DNA from: Anthoceros angustus
Lineage: Eukaryota; Streptophyta; Anthocerotopsida; Anthocerotales; Anthocerotaceae
DNA length: 64,000 nucleotides
Reading direction: 5' to 3'
NCBI GenBank assembly: GCA_010909165.1
Contig: MU008225.1
Location: 99,440 to 163,439 of the forward strand
A program made the position numbers and the translations under genes. The notes under the pieces were generated by a model. That model searched no databases. It was given only the letters and a program-made list of their open reading frames with translations, and had not been told where the DNA came from. Position 1 is the first letter of the stretch. Every line of letters begins with the position of its first letter. This document shows positions 38,013 through 49,746 of the stretch, piece by piece.

Positions 38013-38662
38013 CGCCGGCAGCCCGGGCCCCCGAGGGGTCATTCTTTGTGACGGCGTGTGTGTGTGACGTTTTGTGGGGCCCGGGGTCATTCTTTGTGAC
38101 GGCGTGTGTGTGACGCTTTTGTTGAGGGTGATAAAAAGTGGAGGGCGCGGCAGGAAATGCCTTGAAGAAAGGGTGATAAAAGTGGAGGGTGGGGCAGGAA
38201 ATGCCTTGAATAAAGAAAGGGTGATACAAGTGGAGGGTGGGGCGGGAAATGCCTTGAATAAAGGGTGATAAAAGTGGAGGCGGGGACATGAAATACTTTG
38301 AATAAAGGGTGATAAAAGTGGAGGGTGATTGGATTATGTAGGCAATAAGCGGGTGATTGGATTATGTAGGCAATAAATGGGTGATTGAATTATGTAGGCA
38401 GCAAAAGGTACTTCAATTCTCTAGGATCAGCAAATGGTGATTCAATTCTCTAGGAATGAGCTGGGTTTGGGTGCCATATAGTGTGTGATGTAGGGAGGGA
38501 AGTAGGAGTTGGGTTTGGGTTTCATTTTATTTATTCATAGAGGTGTGATGTAGGGAGGGAAGTAGGAGTTGGGTTTTGTTTTATTCATAGAGGTGTGAGG
38601 TGTGTGATGTGGGCAGGGACATGGGAGTTGGGTTTTGTTTTATCCATGAAGCTTTCAAAGAG

Positions 38663-38671
38663 GAGAGAAAA
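38663..38671 (-). terminator. Pol III terminator of 5S copy 3
   Basis: Sense strand reads CCCTTTTCTC at the gene's 3' end (plus strand gagaaaaggg). Most other units have only TTT here. Confidence 0.75.
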
Positions 38672-38788
38672 GGGTGCAGCACCGGGACTTCCCGGGAGGT
38701 CACCCATCCCAGTACTGATCCGGCCCAAGGGCGCTTAACTGCGGAGTTCTGATGGGATCCGGTGTAGTAGCCCTGGTATGACCGCACC
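38671..38788 (-). rRNA. 5S rRNA copy 3, intact
   Basis: 118 bp, the only complete copy. The sense strand starts GGTGCGGTCATACCAGGGC, has GGATCCCATCAGAACTCCG, the A-box region GTTAAGCGCCCTTGGGC, and the C-box region GGGATGGGTGACCTCCCGGG, and ends GGTGCTGCACCCT. The 5' GGTGCGG pairs with 3' CTGCACC to close helix I. A four-T Pol III terminator follows directly. Confidence 0.97.
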
Positions 38789-38830
38789 ACGTGTACCAAG
38801 GGCGTCCACGTGGACCAACACGTGCTGGCA
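38788..38830 (-). promoter_or_regulatory. CACGTG cluster upstream of 5S copy 3
   Basis: Three CACGTG palindromes at 38788-38793, 38807-38812 and 38819-38824; the first overlaps the first base of the 5S gene. The set recurs before most copies, though the third is often changed to acgtcgg. Plant 5S genes are usually described with a TATA-like element near -28, which I do not see here. Confidence 0.6.
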
Positions 38831-39463
38831 TCCGCCTTGGCCGCCGGCAGCCCGGGCCCCCGAGGGGTCATTCTTTGTGACGGCGTGTGTGTGTGACGTT
38901 TTGTGGGGCCCGGGGTCATTCTTTGTGACGGCGTGTGTGTGTGACGTTTTGTTGAGGGTGATAAAAAGTGGAGGGCGCGGCAGGAAATGCCTTGAAGAAA
39001 GGGTGATAAAAGTGGAGGGTGGGGCAGGAAATGCCTTGAATAAAGAAAGGGTGATACAAGTGGAGGGTGGGCGGAAATGCCTTGAATAAAGGGTGATAAA
39101 AGTGGAGGCGGGGACATGAAATACTTTGAATAAAGGGTGATAAAAGTGGAGGGTGATTGGATTATGTAGGCAATAACGGGTGATTGGATTATGTAGGCAA
39201 TAAATGGGTGATTGAATTATGTAGGCAGCAAAAGGTACTTCAATTCTCTAGGATCAGCAAATGGTGATTCAATTCTCTAGAATGAGCTGGGTTTGGGTGC
39301 CATATAGTGTGTGTGATGTAGGGAGGAAGTAGGAGTTGGGTTTGGGTTTCATTTTATTTATTCATAGGCATGGATTTTATTCATAGAGGTGTGAGGTGTG
39401 TGATGTGGGCAGGGACATGGAGTTGGGTTTTGTTTTATCCATGAAGCTTTCAAGAGGAGAGAA

Positions 39464-39572
39464 AGGGTGCAGCACCGGACTTCCGGAGGTCACCCATCCC
39501 AAGATCCGGCCCAAGGGCGCTTAACTGCGGAGTTCTGATGGGATCCGTGTAGTAGCCTGGTATGACCGCACC
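39464..39572 (-). rRNA. 5S rRNA copy 4, shortened
   Basis: 109 bp. The core between the A and C boxes is reduced (ccaagatccgg in place of cagtactgatccgg). Confidence 0.85.
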
Positions 39573-40236
39573 ACGTGTACCAAGGGCGTCCACGTGGAGC
39601 AACACGTGCTGGCATCCGCCTTGGCCGCCGGCAGCCCGGGCCCCCGAGGGGTCATTCTTTGTGACGGCGTGTGTGTGTGACGTTTTGTGGGGCCCGGGGT
39701 CATTCTTTGTGACGGCGTGTGTGTGTGACGTTTTGTTGAGGGTGATAAAAGTGGAGGCGGAAATGCCTTGAAGAAAGGGTGATAAAAGTGGAGGGTGGGG
39801 CAGAAATGCCTTGAATAAAGAAAGGTGATACAAGTGGAGGGTGGGGCGGAAATGCCTTGAATAAAGGGTGATAAAAGTGGAGGCGGGACATGAAATACTT
39901 TGAATAAAGGGTGATAAAAGTGGAGGGTGATTGGATTATGTAGGCAATAAACGGGTGATTGGATTATGTAGGCAATAAATGGGTGATTGAATTATGTAGG
40001 CAGCAAAAGGTACTTCAATTCTCTAGGATCAGCAAATGGTGATTCAATTCTCTAGGAATGAGCTGGGTTTGGGTGCCATATAGTGTGTGATGTAGGGAGG
40101 AAGTAGGAGTTGGGTTTGGGTTTCATTTTATTTATTCATAGGCATGGATTTTATTCATAGAGGTGAGGTGTGTGATGTGGGCAGGGACATGGGAGTTGGG
40201 TTTTGTTTTATCCATGAAGCTTCAAAGAGGAGAGAA

Positions 40237-40349
40237 AGGGTGCAGCACCGGACTTCCGGAGGTCACCCATCCCAAGACTGATCCGCCCAAGGGCGCTTAA
40301 CTGCGGAGTTCTGATGGGATCCGGTGTAGTAGCCTGGTATGACCGCACC
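40237..40349 (-). rRNA. 5S rRNA copy 5, near full length
   Basis: 113 bp. Both ends present; single-base losses in G/C runs. Confidence 0.87.
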
Positions 40350-41004
40350 ACGTGTACCAAGGGCGTCCACGTGGACCAACACGTGCTGGCATCCGCCTTG
40401 GCCGGCAGCCGGCCCCGAGGGTCATTCTTTGTGACGGCGTGTGTGTGACGTTTGTGGGGCCCGGGTCATTCTTTGTGACGGCGTGTGTGTGTGGCTTTGT
40501 TGAGGGTGATAAAAGTGGAGGCGCGCAGAAATGCCTTGAAGAAAGGGTGATAAAAGTGGAGGGTGGGCAGGAAATGCCTTGAATAAAGAAAGGGTGATAC
40601 AAGTGGAGGGTGGGGCGGAAATGCCTTGAATAAAGGGTGATAAAAGTGGAGGCGGGACATGAAATACTTTGAATAAAGGGTGATAAAAGTGGAGGGTGAT
40701 TGGATTATGTAGGCAATAAACGGGTGATTGGATTATGTAGGCAATAAATGGGTGATTGAATTATGTAGGCAGCAAAAGGTACTTCAATTCTCTAGGATCA
40801 GCAAATGGTGATTCAATTCTCTAGGAATGAGCTGGGTTTGGGTGCCATATAGTGTGTGATGTAGGGAGGGAAGTAGGAGTTGGGTTTGGGTTTCATTTTA
40901 TTCATAGGCATGGATTTTATTCATAGAGGTGTGAGGTGTGTGATGTGGCAGGGACATGGGAGTTGGGTTTTGTTTTATCCATGAAGCTTTCAAAGAGGAG
41001 AGAA

Positions 41005-41117
41005 AGGGTGCAAAGACCGGACTTCCGGAGGTCACCCATCCCAAGATCGATCCGCCCAAGGGCGCTTAACTGCGGAGTTCGATGGGATCCGGTGTAGTAG
41101 CCTGGTATGACCGCACC
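41005..41117 (-). rRNA. 5S rRNA copy 6, near full length
   Basis: 113 bp. 3' helix strand altered (gtgcaaagaccgg) and core reads aagatcgatcc. Confidence 0.85.
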
Positions 41118-41758
41118 ACGTGTACCAAGGGCGTCCACGTGGAGCAACACGTGCTGGCATCCGCCTTGGCCGGCAGCCGCCCCGAGGGTCATTCTTTGTG
41201 ACAGGCGTGTGTGTGTGACGTTTGTGGGGCCGGGTCATTCTTTGTGACGGCGTGTGTGTGTGACGTTTTGTTGAGGTGATAAAAGTGGAGGGTGATAAAA
41301 GTGGAGGGTGATAAAAGTGGAGGGTGGGGCAGAAATGCCTTGAATAAAGAAAGGTGATACAAGTGGAGGTGGGGCGAAATGCCTTGAATAAAGGGTGATA
41401 AAAGTGGAGGCAGGACATGAAATACTTTGAATAAAGGGTGATAAAAGTGGAGGTGATTGGATTATAGGCAATAAGCGGGTGATTGGATTATGTAGGCAAT
41501 AAATGGGTGATTGAATTATGTAGGCAAAAGGTACTTCAATTCTCTAGGATCAGCAAATGGTGATTCAATTCTCTAGGAATGAGCCGGGTTTGGGTGCCAT
41601 ATAGTGTGTGATGTAGGGAGGAAGTAGGAGTTGGTTTGGGTTTCATTTTATTTATTCATAGGCATGGATTTTATTCATAGAGGTGTGAGGTGTGTGATGT
41701 GGGCGGGACATGGGAGTTGGGTTTTGTTTTATCCATGAAGCTTTCAAAGAGGAGAGAA

Positions 41759-41867
41759 AGGGTGCAGACCGGACTTCCGGAGGTCACCATCCCAGACTGA
41801 TCCGGCCCAAGGGCGCTTAACTGCGGAGTTGATGGGATCCGGTGTAGTAGCCTGGTATGACCGCACC
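41759..41867 (-). rRNA. 5S rRNA copy 7, shortened
   Basis: 109 bp. Lost one base of the C-box region (gtcaccatccc) and two near gagttgatggg. Confidence 0.85.
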
Positions 41868-42309
41868 ACGTGTACCAAGGCGTCCACGTGGACCAACACG
41901 TGCTGGCATCCGCCTTGGCAGCCCGGCCCCGAGGTCATTCTTGTGACGGTGTGTGTGACGTGTGTGTGTGACGTTTTGTTGAGGTGATAAAAGTGGAGGT
42001 GTGTGTGACGCTTTGTTGAGGGTGATAAAAGTGGAGGCGGGACATGAAATACTTTGAATAAAGGGTGATAAAAGTGGAGGGTGGGGCGAAATGCCTTGAA
42101 TAAAGAAAGGGTGATACAAGTGGAGGGTGGGGAAATGCCTTGAATAAAGGTGATAAAAGTGGAGGCGGGACATGAAATACTTTGAATAAAGGGTGATAAA
42201 AGTGGAGGGTGATTGGATTATGTAGGCAATAAACGGGTGATTGGATTATGTAGGCAATAAATGGGTGATTGAATTATGTAGGCAGCAAAAGGTACTTCAA
42301 TTCTCTAGG

Positions 42310-42424
42310 ATCGGCTTTAGCCATCGCTGATTCCTATTCGTATCTGCAGTCTACATGGGGTGCGTATAGAAGAGGTCGTAATCCGACGACATAAGCGGTG
42401 GAATGCGTTCGCCCAATTGCGGAA
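42310..42424. other. Unique insert in the 5S array
   Basis: About 115 bp not found in other units (ggctttagccatcgctgatt... to ...cgcccaattgcgg), replacing the second half of a spacer. It is followed directly by 5S-derived element copy c. It may be the left part of that element or of its original host site. Confidence 0.7.
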
Positions 42425-42599
42425 ACAAAGGCTGGGGCCCTTTCCTCACCATTGACGGCCAGCACCATACCCAAGTAGCGCAAGCAACCACGGCCCCAAA
42501 AGAACACCACTATTAAGCGCCCTCGCCCTCGATCAGACCTGGGATGGGTGTCCTTACATCATCTACTACATAGTACAAAGCCTTAGCCTTAGCCTTGGC
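42425..42599 (+). mobile_element. 5S-derived element, copy c
   Basis: Full-length match to copy a from acaaaggctgggg to ccttagccttgg, core 42501-42554, plus strand. It takes the place where a minus-strand 5S gene would be expected in this double-length unit. Confidence 0.7.
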
Positions 42600-43184
42600 C
42601 GCCGGCAGCCGACCCCGGTCATTCTTTGTGACGCGTGTGTGTGTGACGTTTGTGGGGCCCGGGTCATTCTTTGTGACGGCGTGTGTGTGTGTGGCGTTTT
42701 GTTGAGGTGATAAAAGTGAGGCGGAAATGCCTTGAAGAAAGGGTGATAAAAGTGGAGGTGGGGCAGAAATGCCTTGAATAAAGGGTGATACAAGTGGAGG
42801 GTGGGCGGAAATGCCTTGAATAAAGGGTGATAAAAGTGGAGGCGGGACATGAAATACTTTGAATAAAGGTGATAAAAGTGGAGGGTGATTATGTAGGCAA
42901 TAAGCGGGTGATTGGATTATGTAGGCAATAAATGGGTGATTGAATTATGTAGGCAAAAGGTACTTCAATTCTCTAGGATCAGCAAATGGTGATTCAATTT
43001 CTAGGAATGAGCCGGGTTTGGGTGCCATATAGTGTGTGATGTAGGGAGGAAGTAGGAGTTGGGTTTGGGTTTCATTTTATTTATTCATAGGCATGGATTT
43101 TATTCATAGAGGTGTGAGGTGTGATGTGGGCGGGACATGGAGTTGGGTTTTGTTTTATCCATGAAGCTTTCAAAGAGGAGAGAA

Positions 43185-43286
43185 AGGGTGCAGACCGGAC
43201 TTCCCGGAGGTCACCCATCCCAGACTGATCCGCCCAAGGGCGCTTAACTGCGGAGTTCTGATGGGATCCCACAGTATGACCGCACC
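43185..43286 (-). rRNA. 5S rRNA copy 8, 5' domain altered
   Basis: 102 bp. The 5' loop reads gggatcccacagtatgacc, a variant shared only with copy 12. Confidence 0.82.
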
Positions 43287-43337
43287 ACGTACCAAGGGCG
43301 TCCACGTGAGCAACACGTCGGCATCCGCCTGCCCCGA

Positions 43338-43917
43338 GGTCATTCTTTGTGACGCGTGTGTGTGTGGCTTGTGGGGCCCGGGTCATTCTTTGACGGCGTG
43401 TGTGTGTGACGCTTGTTGAGGGTGATAAAAGTGGAGGGCGGCAGAAATGCCTTGAAGAAAGGGTGATAAAAGTGGAGGGTGGGGCAGAAATGCCTTGAAT
43501 AAAGAAAGGGTGATACAAGTGGAGGGTGGGGCGAAATGCCTTGAATAAAGGGTGATAAAAGTGGAGGCGACATGAAATACTTTGAATAAAGGGTGATAAA
43601 AGTGGAGGGTGATTGGATTATGTAGGCAATAAACGGGTGATTGGATTATGTAGGCAATAAATGGGTGATTGAATTATGTAGGCAGCAAAAGGTACTTCAA
43701 TTCTCTAGGATCAGCAAATGGTGATTCAATTTCTAGGAATGAGCTGGGTTTGGGTGCCATATAGTGTGTGATGTAGGGAGGAAGTAGGAGTTGGGTTTGG
43801 GTTTCATTTTATTTATTCATAGGCATGGATTTTATTCATAGAGGTGTGAGGTGTGTGATGTGGGCAGGGACATGGGAGTTGGGTTTTGTTTTATCCATGA
43901 AGCTTTCAAAGAGGAGA
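43338..43917. repeat. 580-bp exact unit duplication, first copy
   Basis: By eye identical to 44088-44667, offset 750 bp, covering spacer from the ggtcattc repeat to the 5S 3' flank. Other neighbouring units differ by many small gaps. Confidence 0.85.
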
Positions 43918-43918
43918 A

Positions 43919-44024
43919 AGGGTGCACCGGACTTCCGGAGGTCACCCATCCCAAGATCGATCCGCCAAGGGCGCTTAACTGAGTTCTGATGGGATCCGGT
44001 GTAGTAGCCCGGTATGACCGCACC
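43919..44024 (-). rRNA. 5S rRNA copy 9, shortened
   Basis: 106 bp. Lost gcg before gagttctg and the cagcac part of the 3' strand. Confidence 0.83.
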
Positions 44025-44087
44025 ACGTGTACCAAGGCGTCCACGTGGAGCAACACGTCTTGGCATCCGCCTTGGCCGCCGGCAGCC

Positions 44088-44667
44088 GGTCATTCTTTGT
44101 GACGCGTGTGTGTGTGGCTTGTGGGGCCCGGGTCATTCTTTGACGGCGTGTGTGTGTGACGCTTGTTGAGGGTGATAAAAGTGGAGGGCGGCAGAAATGC
44201 CTTGAAGAAAGGGTGATAAAAGTGGAGGGTGGGGCAGAAATGCCTTGAATAAAGAAAGGGTGATACAAGTGGAGGGTGGGGCGAAATGCCTTGAATAAAG
44301 GGTGATAAAAGTGGAGGCGACATGAAATACTTTGAATAAAGGGTGATAAAAGTGGAGGGTGATTGGATTATGTAGGCAATAAACGGGTGATTGGATTATG
44401 TAGGCAATAAATGGGTGATTGAATTATGTAGGCAGCAAAAGGTACTTCAATTCTCTAGGATCAGCAAATGGTGATTCAATTTCTAGGAATGAGCTGGGTT
44501 TGGGTGCCATATAGTGTGTGATGTAGGGAGGAAGTAGGAGTTGGGTTTGGGTTTCATTTTATTTATTCATAGGCATGGATTTTATTCATAGAGGTGTGAG
44601 GTGTGTGATGTGGGCAGGGACATGGGAGTTGGGTTTTGTTTTATCCATGAAGCTTTCAAAGAGGAGA
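44088..44667. repeat. 580-bp exact unit duplication, second copy
   Basis: Second copy of 43338-43917; the two flanking 5S genes (copies 9 and 10) are not identical. Confidence 0.85.
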
Positions 44668-44670
44668 GAA

Positions 44671-44769
44671 AGGGTGCAGACCGGACTTCCGGAGGTCACC
44701 CATCCCAAGATCGATCCGGCCCAAGGGCGCTTAACTGCGGAGTTCGATGGGATCCGGTATGACCGCACC
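44671..44769 (-). rRNA. 5S rRNA copy 10, 5' domain deleted
   Basis: 99 bp. Lacks about 12 bases (gtgtagtagcct) of the 5' domain; reads gatccggtatgacc. Confidence 0.82.
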
Positions 44770-45382
44770 ACGTGTACCAAGGGCGTCCACGTGGAGCAAC
44801 ACGTCTTGTATGTAACGCATAAGCCCCAGTCATTCTTTGTGACGTGTGTGACGTTTTGTGGGGCCGGTCATTCTTTGTGACGCGTGTGTGTGTGACGCTT
44901 GTTGAGGGTGATAAAAGTGGAGGCGCAGAAATGCCTTGAAGAAAGGGTGATAAAAGTGGAGGTGGGCAGGAAATGCCTTGAATAAAGAAAGGGTGATACA
45001 AGTGGAGGGTGGGGCGGAAATGCCTTGAATAAAGGGTGATAAAAGTGAGGGCGCAGAAATGCCTTGAATAAAGGGTGATAAAAGTGAGGTGATTGGATTA
45101 TGTAGGCAATAAACGGGTGATTGATTATGTAGGCAATAAATGGGTGATTGAATTATGTAGGCAGCAAAAGGTACTTCAATTTCTAGGATCAGCAAATGGT
45201 GATTCAATTTCTAGGAATGAGCCGGGTTTGGGTGCCATAGTGTGTGATGTAGGGAGGAAGTAGAGTTGGGTTTCATTTTATTTATTCATAGCATGGATTT
45301 TATTCATAGAGGTGAGGTGTGTGATGTGGCAGACATGGGAGTTGGGTTTTGTTTTATCCATGAAGCTTCAAAGAGGAGAGAA

Positions 45383-45485
45383 AGGGTGCAGGGACTTCCC
45401 GGAGGTCACCCATCCCAACTGATCCGCCCAAGGGCGCTTAACTGCGGAGTTCTGATGGGATCCGGTGTAGTAGCGTGACCGCACC
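45383..45485 (-). rRNA. 5S rRNA copy 11, shortened
   Basis: 103 bp. Reads gtagtagcgtgacc, losing part of the catacc segment. Confidence 0.82.
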
Positions 45486-46133
45486 ACGTACCAAGGGCGC
45501 CCACGTGGAGCAACACGTCGGCATCCGCCTTGGCCGCCGGCAGCCTGCCCCGAGGGTCATTCTTTGTGACGCGTGTGTGTGACGTTTTGTGGGGCCCGGT
45601 CATTCTTTGTGACGGCGTGTGTGTGTGGCTTTGTTGAGGGTGATAAAAGTGATAAAAGTGGAGGGCGAAATGCCTTGAAGAAAGGGTGATAAAAGTGGAG
45701 GGTGGGGCAGAAATGCCTTGAATAAAGAAAGGGTGATACAAGTGGAGGGTGGGGCGGAAATGCCTTGAATAAAGGGTGATAAAAGTGGAGGCGGGACATG
45801 AAATACTTTGAATAAAGGGTGATAAAAGTGGAGGGTGATTGGATTATGTAGGCAATAAACGGTGATTGGATTATGTAGGCAATAAATGGGTGATTGAATT
45901 ATGTAGGCAGCAAAAGGTACTTCAATTCTCTAGGATCAGCAAATGGTGATTCAATTCTCTAGGAATGAGCTGGGTTTGGGTGCCATAGTGTGTGATGTGG
46001 GAGGAAGTAGGAGTTGGGTTTGGGTTTCATTTTATTTATTCATAGGCATGGATTTTATTCATAGTGTGTGTGTGTGATGTGGGGACATGGGAGTTGGGTT
46101 TTGTTTTATCCATGAAGCTTTCAAAGAGGAGAA

Positions 46134-46234
46134 AGGGTGCAGACCGGACTTCCCGGAGGTCACCCATCCCAACTGATCCGCCCAAGGGCGCTTAACTGCG
46201 GAGTTCTGATGGGATCCCACAGTATGACCGCACC
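46134..46234 (-). rRNA. 5S rRNA copy 12, 5' domain altered
   Basis: 101 bp. Carries the same gggatcccacagtatgacc variant as copy 8. Confidence 0.82.
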
Positions 46235-46868
46235 ACGTGTACCAAGGGCGCCCACGTGGAGCAACACGTCGGCATCCGCCTTGGCCGGCAGCCCGGCCCC
46301 GAGGGTCATTCTTGTGACGTGTGTGTGACGTTTTGTGGGGCCGGGTCATTCTTTGTGACGTGTGTGTGTGGCTTTGTTGAGGGTGATAAAAGTGGAGGCG
46401 CAGAAATGCCTTGAAGAAAGGGTGATAAAAGTGGAGGTGGGGCAGAAATGCCTTGAATAAAGAAAGGGTGATACAAGTGGAGGGTGGGGCGGAAATGCCT
46501 TGAATAAAGGGTGATAAAAGTGGAGGCGGACATGAAATACTTTGAATAAAGGGTGATAAAAGTGGAGGGTGATTGGATTATGTAGGCAATAAACGGGTGA
46601 TTGGATTATGTAGGCAATAAATGGGTGATTGAATTATGTAGGCAAAAGGTACTTCAATTCTCTAGGATCAGCAAATGGTGATTCAATTCTCTAGGAATGA
46701 GCCGGGTTTGGGTGCCATATAGTGTGTGATGTAGGGAGGAAGTAGGAGTTGGGTTTGGGTTTCATTTTATTTATTCATAGGCATGGATTTTATTCATAGA
46801 GGTGTGAGGTGTGTGATGTGGGGACATGGGAGTTGGGTTTTGTTTTATCCATGAAGCTTTCAAGAGAA

Positions 46869-46972
46869 AGGGTGCAGACCGGACTTCGGAGGTCACCCAT
46901 CCCAAGATCGATCCGCCCAAGGCGCTTAACTGGAGTTCGATGGGATCCGTGTAGTAGCCTGGTGACCGCACC
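46869..46972 (-). rRNA. 5S rRNA copy 13, shortened
   Basis: 104 bp. Missing bases in gacttcggagg, caaggcgc and taactggag. Confidence 0.8.
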
Positions 46973-47588
46973 ACGTGTACCAAGGGCGTCCACGTGGACC
47001 AACACGTGCTGGCATCCGCCTTGGCCGGCAGCCTGCCCCGAGGGTCATTCTTTGTGACGCGTGTGTGTGTGGCGTTTTGTGGGGCCCGGTCATTCTTGTG
47101 ACGGCGTGTGTGTGTGACGCTTTGTTGAGGTGATAAAAGTGGAGGCGCAGAAATGCCTTGAAGAAGGGTGATAAAAGTGGAGGGTGGGGGAAATGCCTTG
47201 AATAAAGAAAGGGTGATACAAGTGGAGGGTGGGGCGGAAATGCCTTGAATAAAGGGTGATAAAAGTGGAGGCAGGACATGAAATACTTTGAATAAAGGGT
47301 GATAAAAGTGGAGGTGATTGGATTATGTAGGCAATAAATGGGTGATTGGATTATGTAGGCAAAAGGTACTTCAATTCTCTAGGATCAGCAAATGGTGATT
47401 CAATTCTCTAGGAATGAGCTGGGTTTGGGTGCCATATAGTGTGTGATGTGGGAGGAAGTAGGAGTTGGGTTTGGGTTTCATTTTATTTATTCAGGCATGG
47501 ATTTTATTCATAGAGGTGTGAGGTGTGTGATGTGGGCGGGACATGGGAGTTGGGTTTTGTTTTATCCATGAAGCTTCAAAGAGGAGAA

Positions 47589-47696
47589 AGGGTGCAGACC
47601 GGACTTCCGGAGGTCACCCATCCCAACTGATCCGCCCAAGGGCGCTTAACTGCGGAGTTCTGATGGGATCCGGTGTAGTAGCCTGGTGACCGCACC
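47589..47696 (-). rRNA. 5S rRNA copy 14, near full length
   Basis: 108 bp. Core shortened to cccaactgatcc; cctggtgacc lacks TA of the catacc segment. Confidence 0.84.
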
Positions 47697-48298
47697 ACGT
47701 ACCAAGGGCGCCCACGTGTACCAAGGGCGTCACGTGACGGCGTGTGTGTGTGGCTTTGTGGGGCCCGGGTCATTCTTTGTGACGCGTGTGTGTGACGCTT
47801 TGTTGAGGGTGATAAAAGTGGAGGCGCAGAAATGCCTTGAAGAAAGGGTGATAAAAGTGGAGGTGGGGCAGAAATGCCTTGAATAAAGAAAGGGTGATAC
47901 AAGTGGAGGGTGGGGGAAATGCCTTGAATAAAGGGTGATAAAAGTGGAGGCGACATGAAATACTTTGAATAAAGGGTGATAAAAGTGGAGGGTGATTGGA
48001 TTATGTAGGCAATAAACGGTGATTGGATTATGTAGGCAATAAATGGGTGATTGAATTATGTAGGCAGCAAAAGGTACTTCAATTCTCTAGGATCAAATGG
48101 TGATTCAATTCTCTAGGAATGAGCTGGGTTTGGGTGCCATAGTGTGTGATGTAGGGAGGAAGTAGGAGTTGGGTTTGGGTTTCATTTTATTTATTCATAG
48201 GCATGGATTTTATTCATAGAGGTGTGAGGTGTGTGATGTGGGCAGGGACATGGGAGTTGGGTTTTGTTTTATCCATGAAGCTTTCAAAGAGGAGAGAA

Positions 48299-48406
48299 AG
48301 GGTGCAGCACCGACTTCCGGAGGTCACCCATCCCAAGATCGATCCGCCGGGCGCTTAACTGGAGTTCTGATGGGATCCGGTGTAGTAGCCCTGGTATGAC
48401 CGCACC
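48299..48406 (-). rRNA. 5S rRNA copy 15, shortened
   Basis: 108 bp. 5' domain intact (gtgtagtagccctggtat); A-box flank reduced (ccgccgggcgcttaac). Confidence 0.84.
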
Positions 48407-49041
48407 ACGTGTACCAAGGGCGTCCACGTGGACCAACACGTCGGCATCCTTGGCCGGCAGCCCGAGGTCATTCTTTGTGACGGCGTGTGTGGCGTTTGTG
48501 GGGCCCGGGTCATTCTTTGTGACGCGTGTGTGTGTGGCTTTGTTGAGGGTGATAAAAGTGGAGGCGGACATGAAATACTTTGAATAAAGGGTGATAAAAG
48601 TGGAGGGTGGGGCGAAATGCCTTGAATAAAGAAAGGGTGATACAAGTGGAGGTGGGGAAGGAAATGCCTTGAATAAAGGGTGATAAAAGTGGAGGCGGAC
48701 ATGAAATACTTTGAATAAAGGTGATAAAAGTGGAGGGTGATTGGATTATGTAGGCAATAAACGGGTGATTGGATTATGTAGGCAATAAATGGGTGATTGA
48801 ATTATGTAGGCAAAAGGTACTTCAATTTCTAGGATCAGCAAATGGTGATTCAATTTCTAGGAATGAAATGGGTTTGGGTGCCATATAGTGTGTGATGTAG
48901 GGAGGAAGTAGGAGTTGGGTTTGGGTTTCATTTTATTTATTCATAGGCATGGATTTTATTCATAGAGGTGTGAGGTGTGTGATGTGGGGGACATGGGAGT
49001 TGGGTTTTGTTTTATCCATGAAGCTTTCAAGAGGAGAGAAA

Positions 49042-49126
49042 AGGGTGCAAGGACTTCGGAGGTCACCCATCCCGATCGATCCGCCCAAAATGCTGAGTTC
49101 GATGGGATCCGGTGTAGTAGCCCTGC
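49042..49126 (-). pseudogene. 5S rRNA copy 16, A box and 5' end lost
   Basis: 85 bp. The A-box region is replaced by cgcccaaaatgctgag and the first about 12 bases are missing, so internal promotion should fail. Confidence 0.78.
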
Positions 49127-49746
49127 GTGTGCAAGAGCACGTGGAGCAACACGTCGGCATCCTTGGCCGCCGGCAGCCCGAGGGTCATTCTTTGTGACGT
49201 GTGTGTGGCGTTTGTGGGGCCGGGTCATTCTTTGTGACGTGTGTGTGTGACGTTTTGTTGAGGGTGATAAAAGTGGAGGCGCAGAAATGCCTTGAAGAAA
49301 GGGTGATAAAAGTGGAGGGTGGGGCGAAATGCCTTGAATAAAGAAAGGGTGATACAAGTGGAGGGTGGGGCGAAATGCCTTGAATAAAGGGTGATAAAAG
49401 TGGGCGGACATGAAATACTTTGAATAAAGGGTGATAAAAGTGGAGGGTGATTGGATTATGTAGGCAATAAGGGTGATTGGATTATGTAGGCAATAAATGG
49501 GTGATTGAATTATGTAGGCAGCAAAAGGTACTTCTCTAGGATCAGCAAATGGTGATTCAATTCTCTAGGAATGAGCTGGGTTTGGTGCCATATAGTGTGT
49601 GTGATGTAGGGAGGAAGTAGGAGTTGGGTTTGGGTTTCATTTTATTTATTCATAGCGATTTATTCATAGAGGTGTGAGGTGTGTGATGTGGCAGGACATG
49701 GGAGTTGGGTTTGTTTTATCCATGAAGCTTTCAAAGAGGAGAGAAA

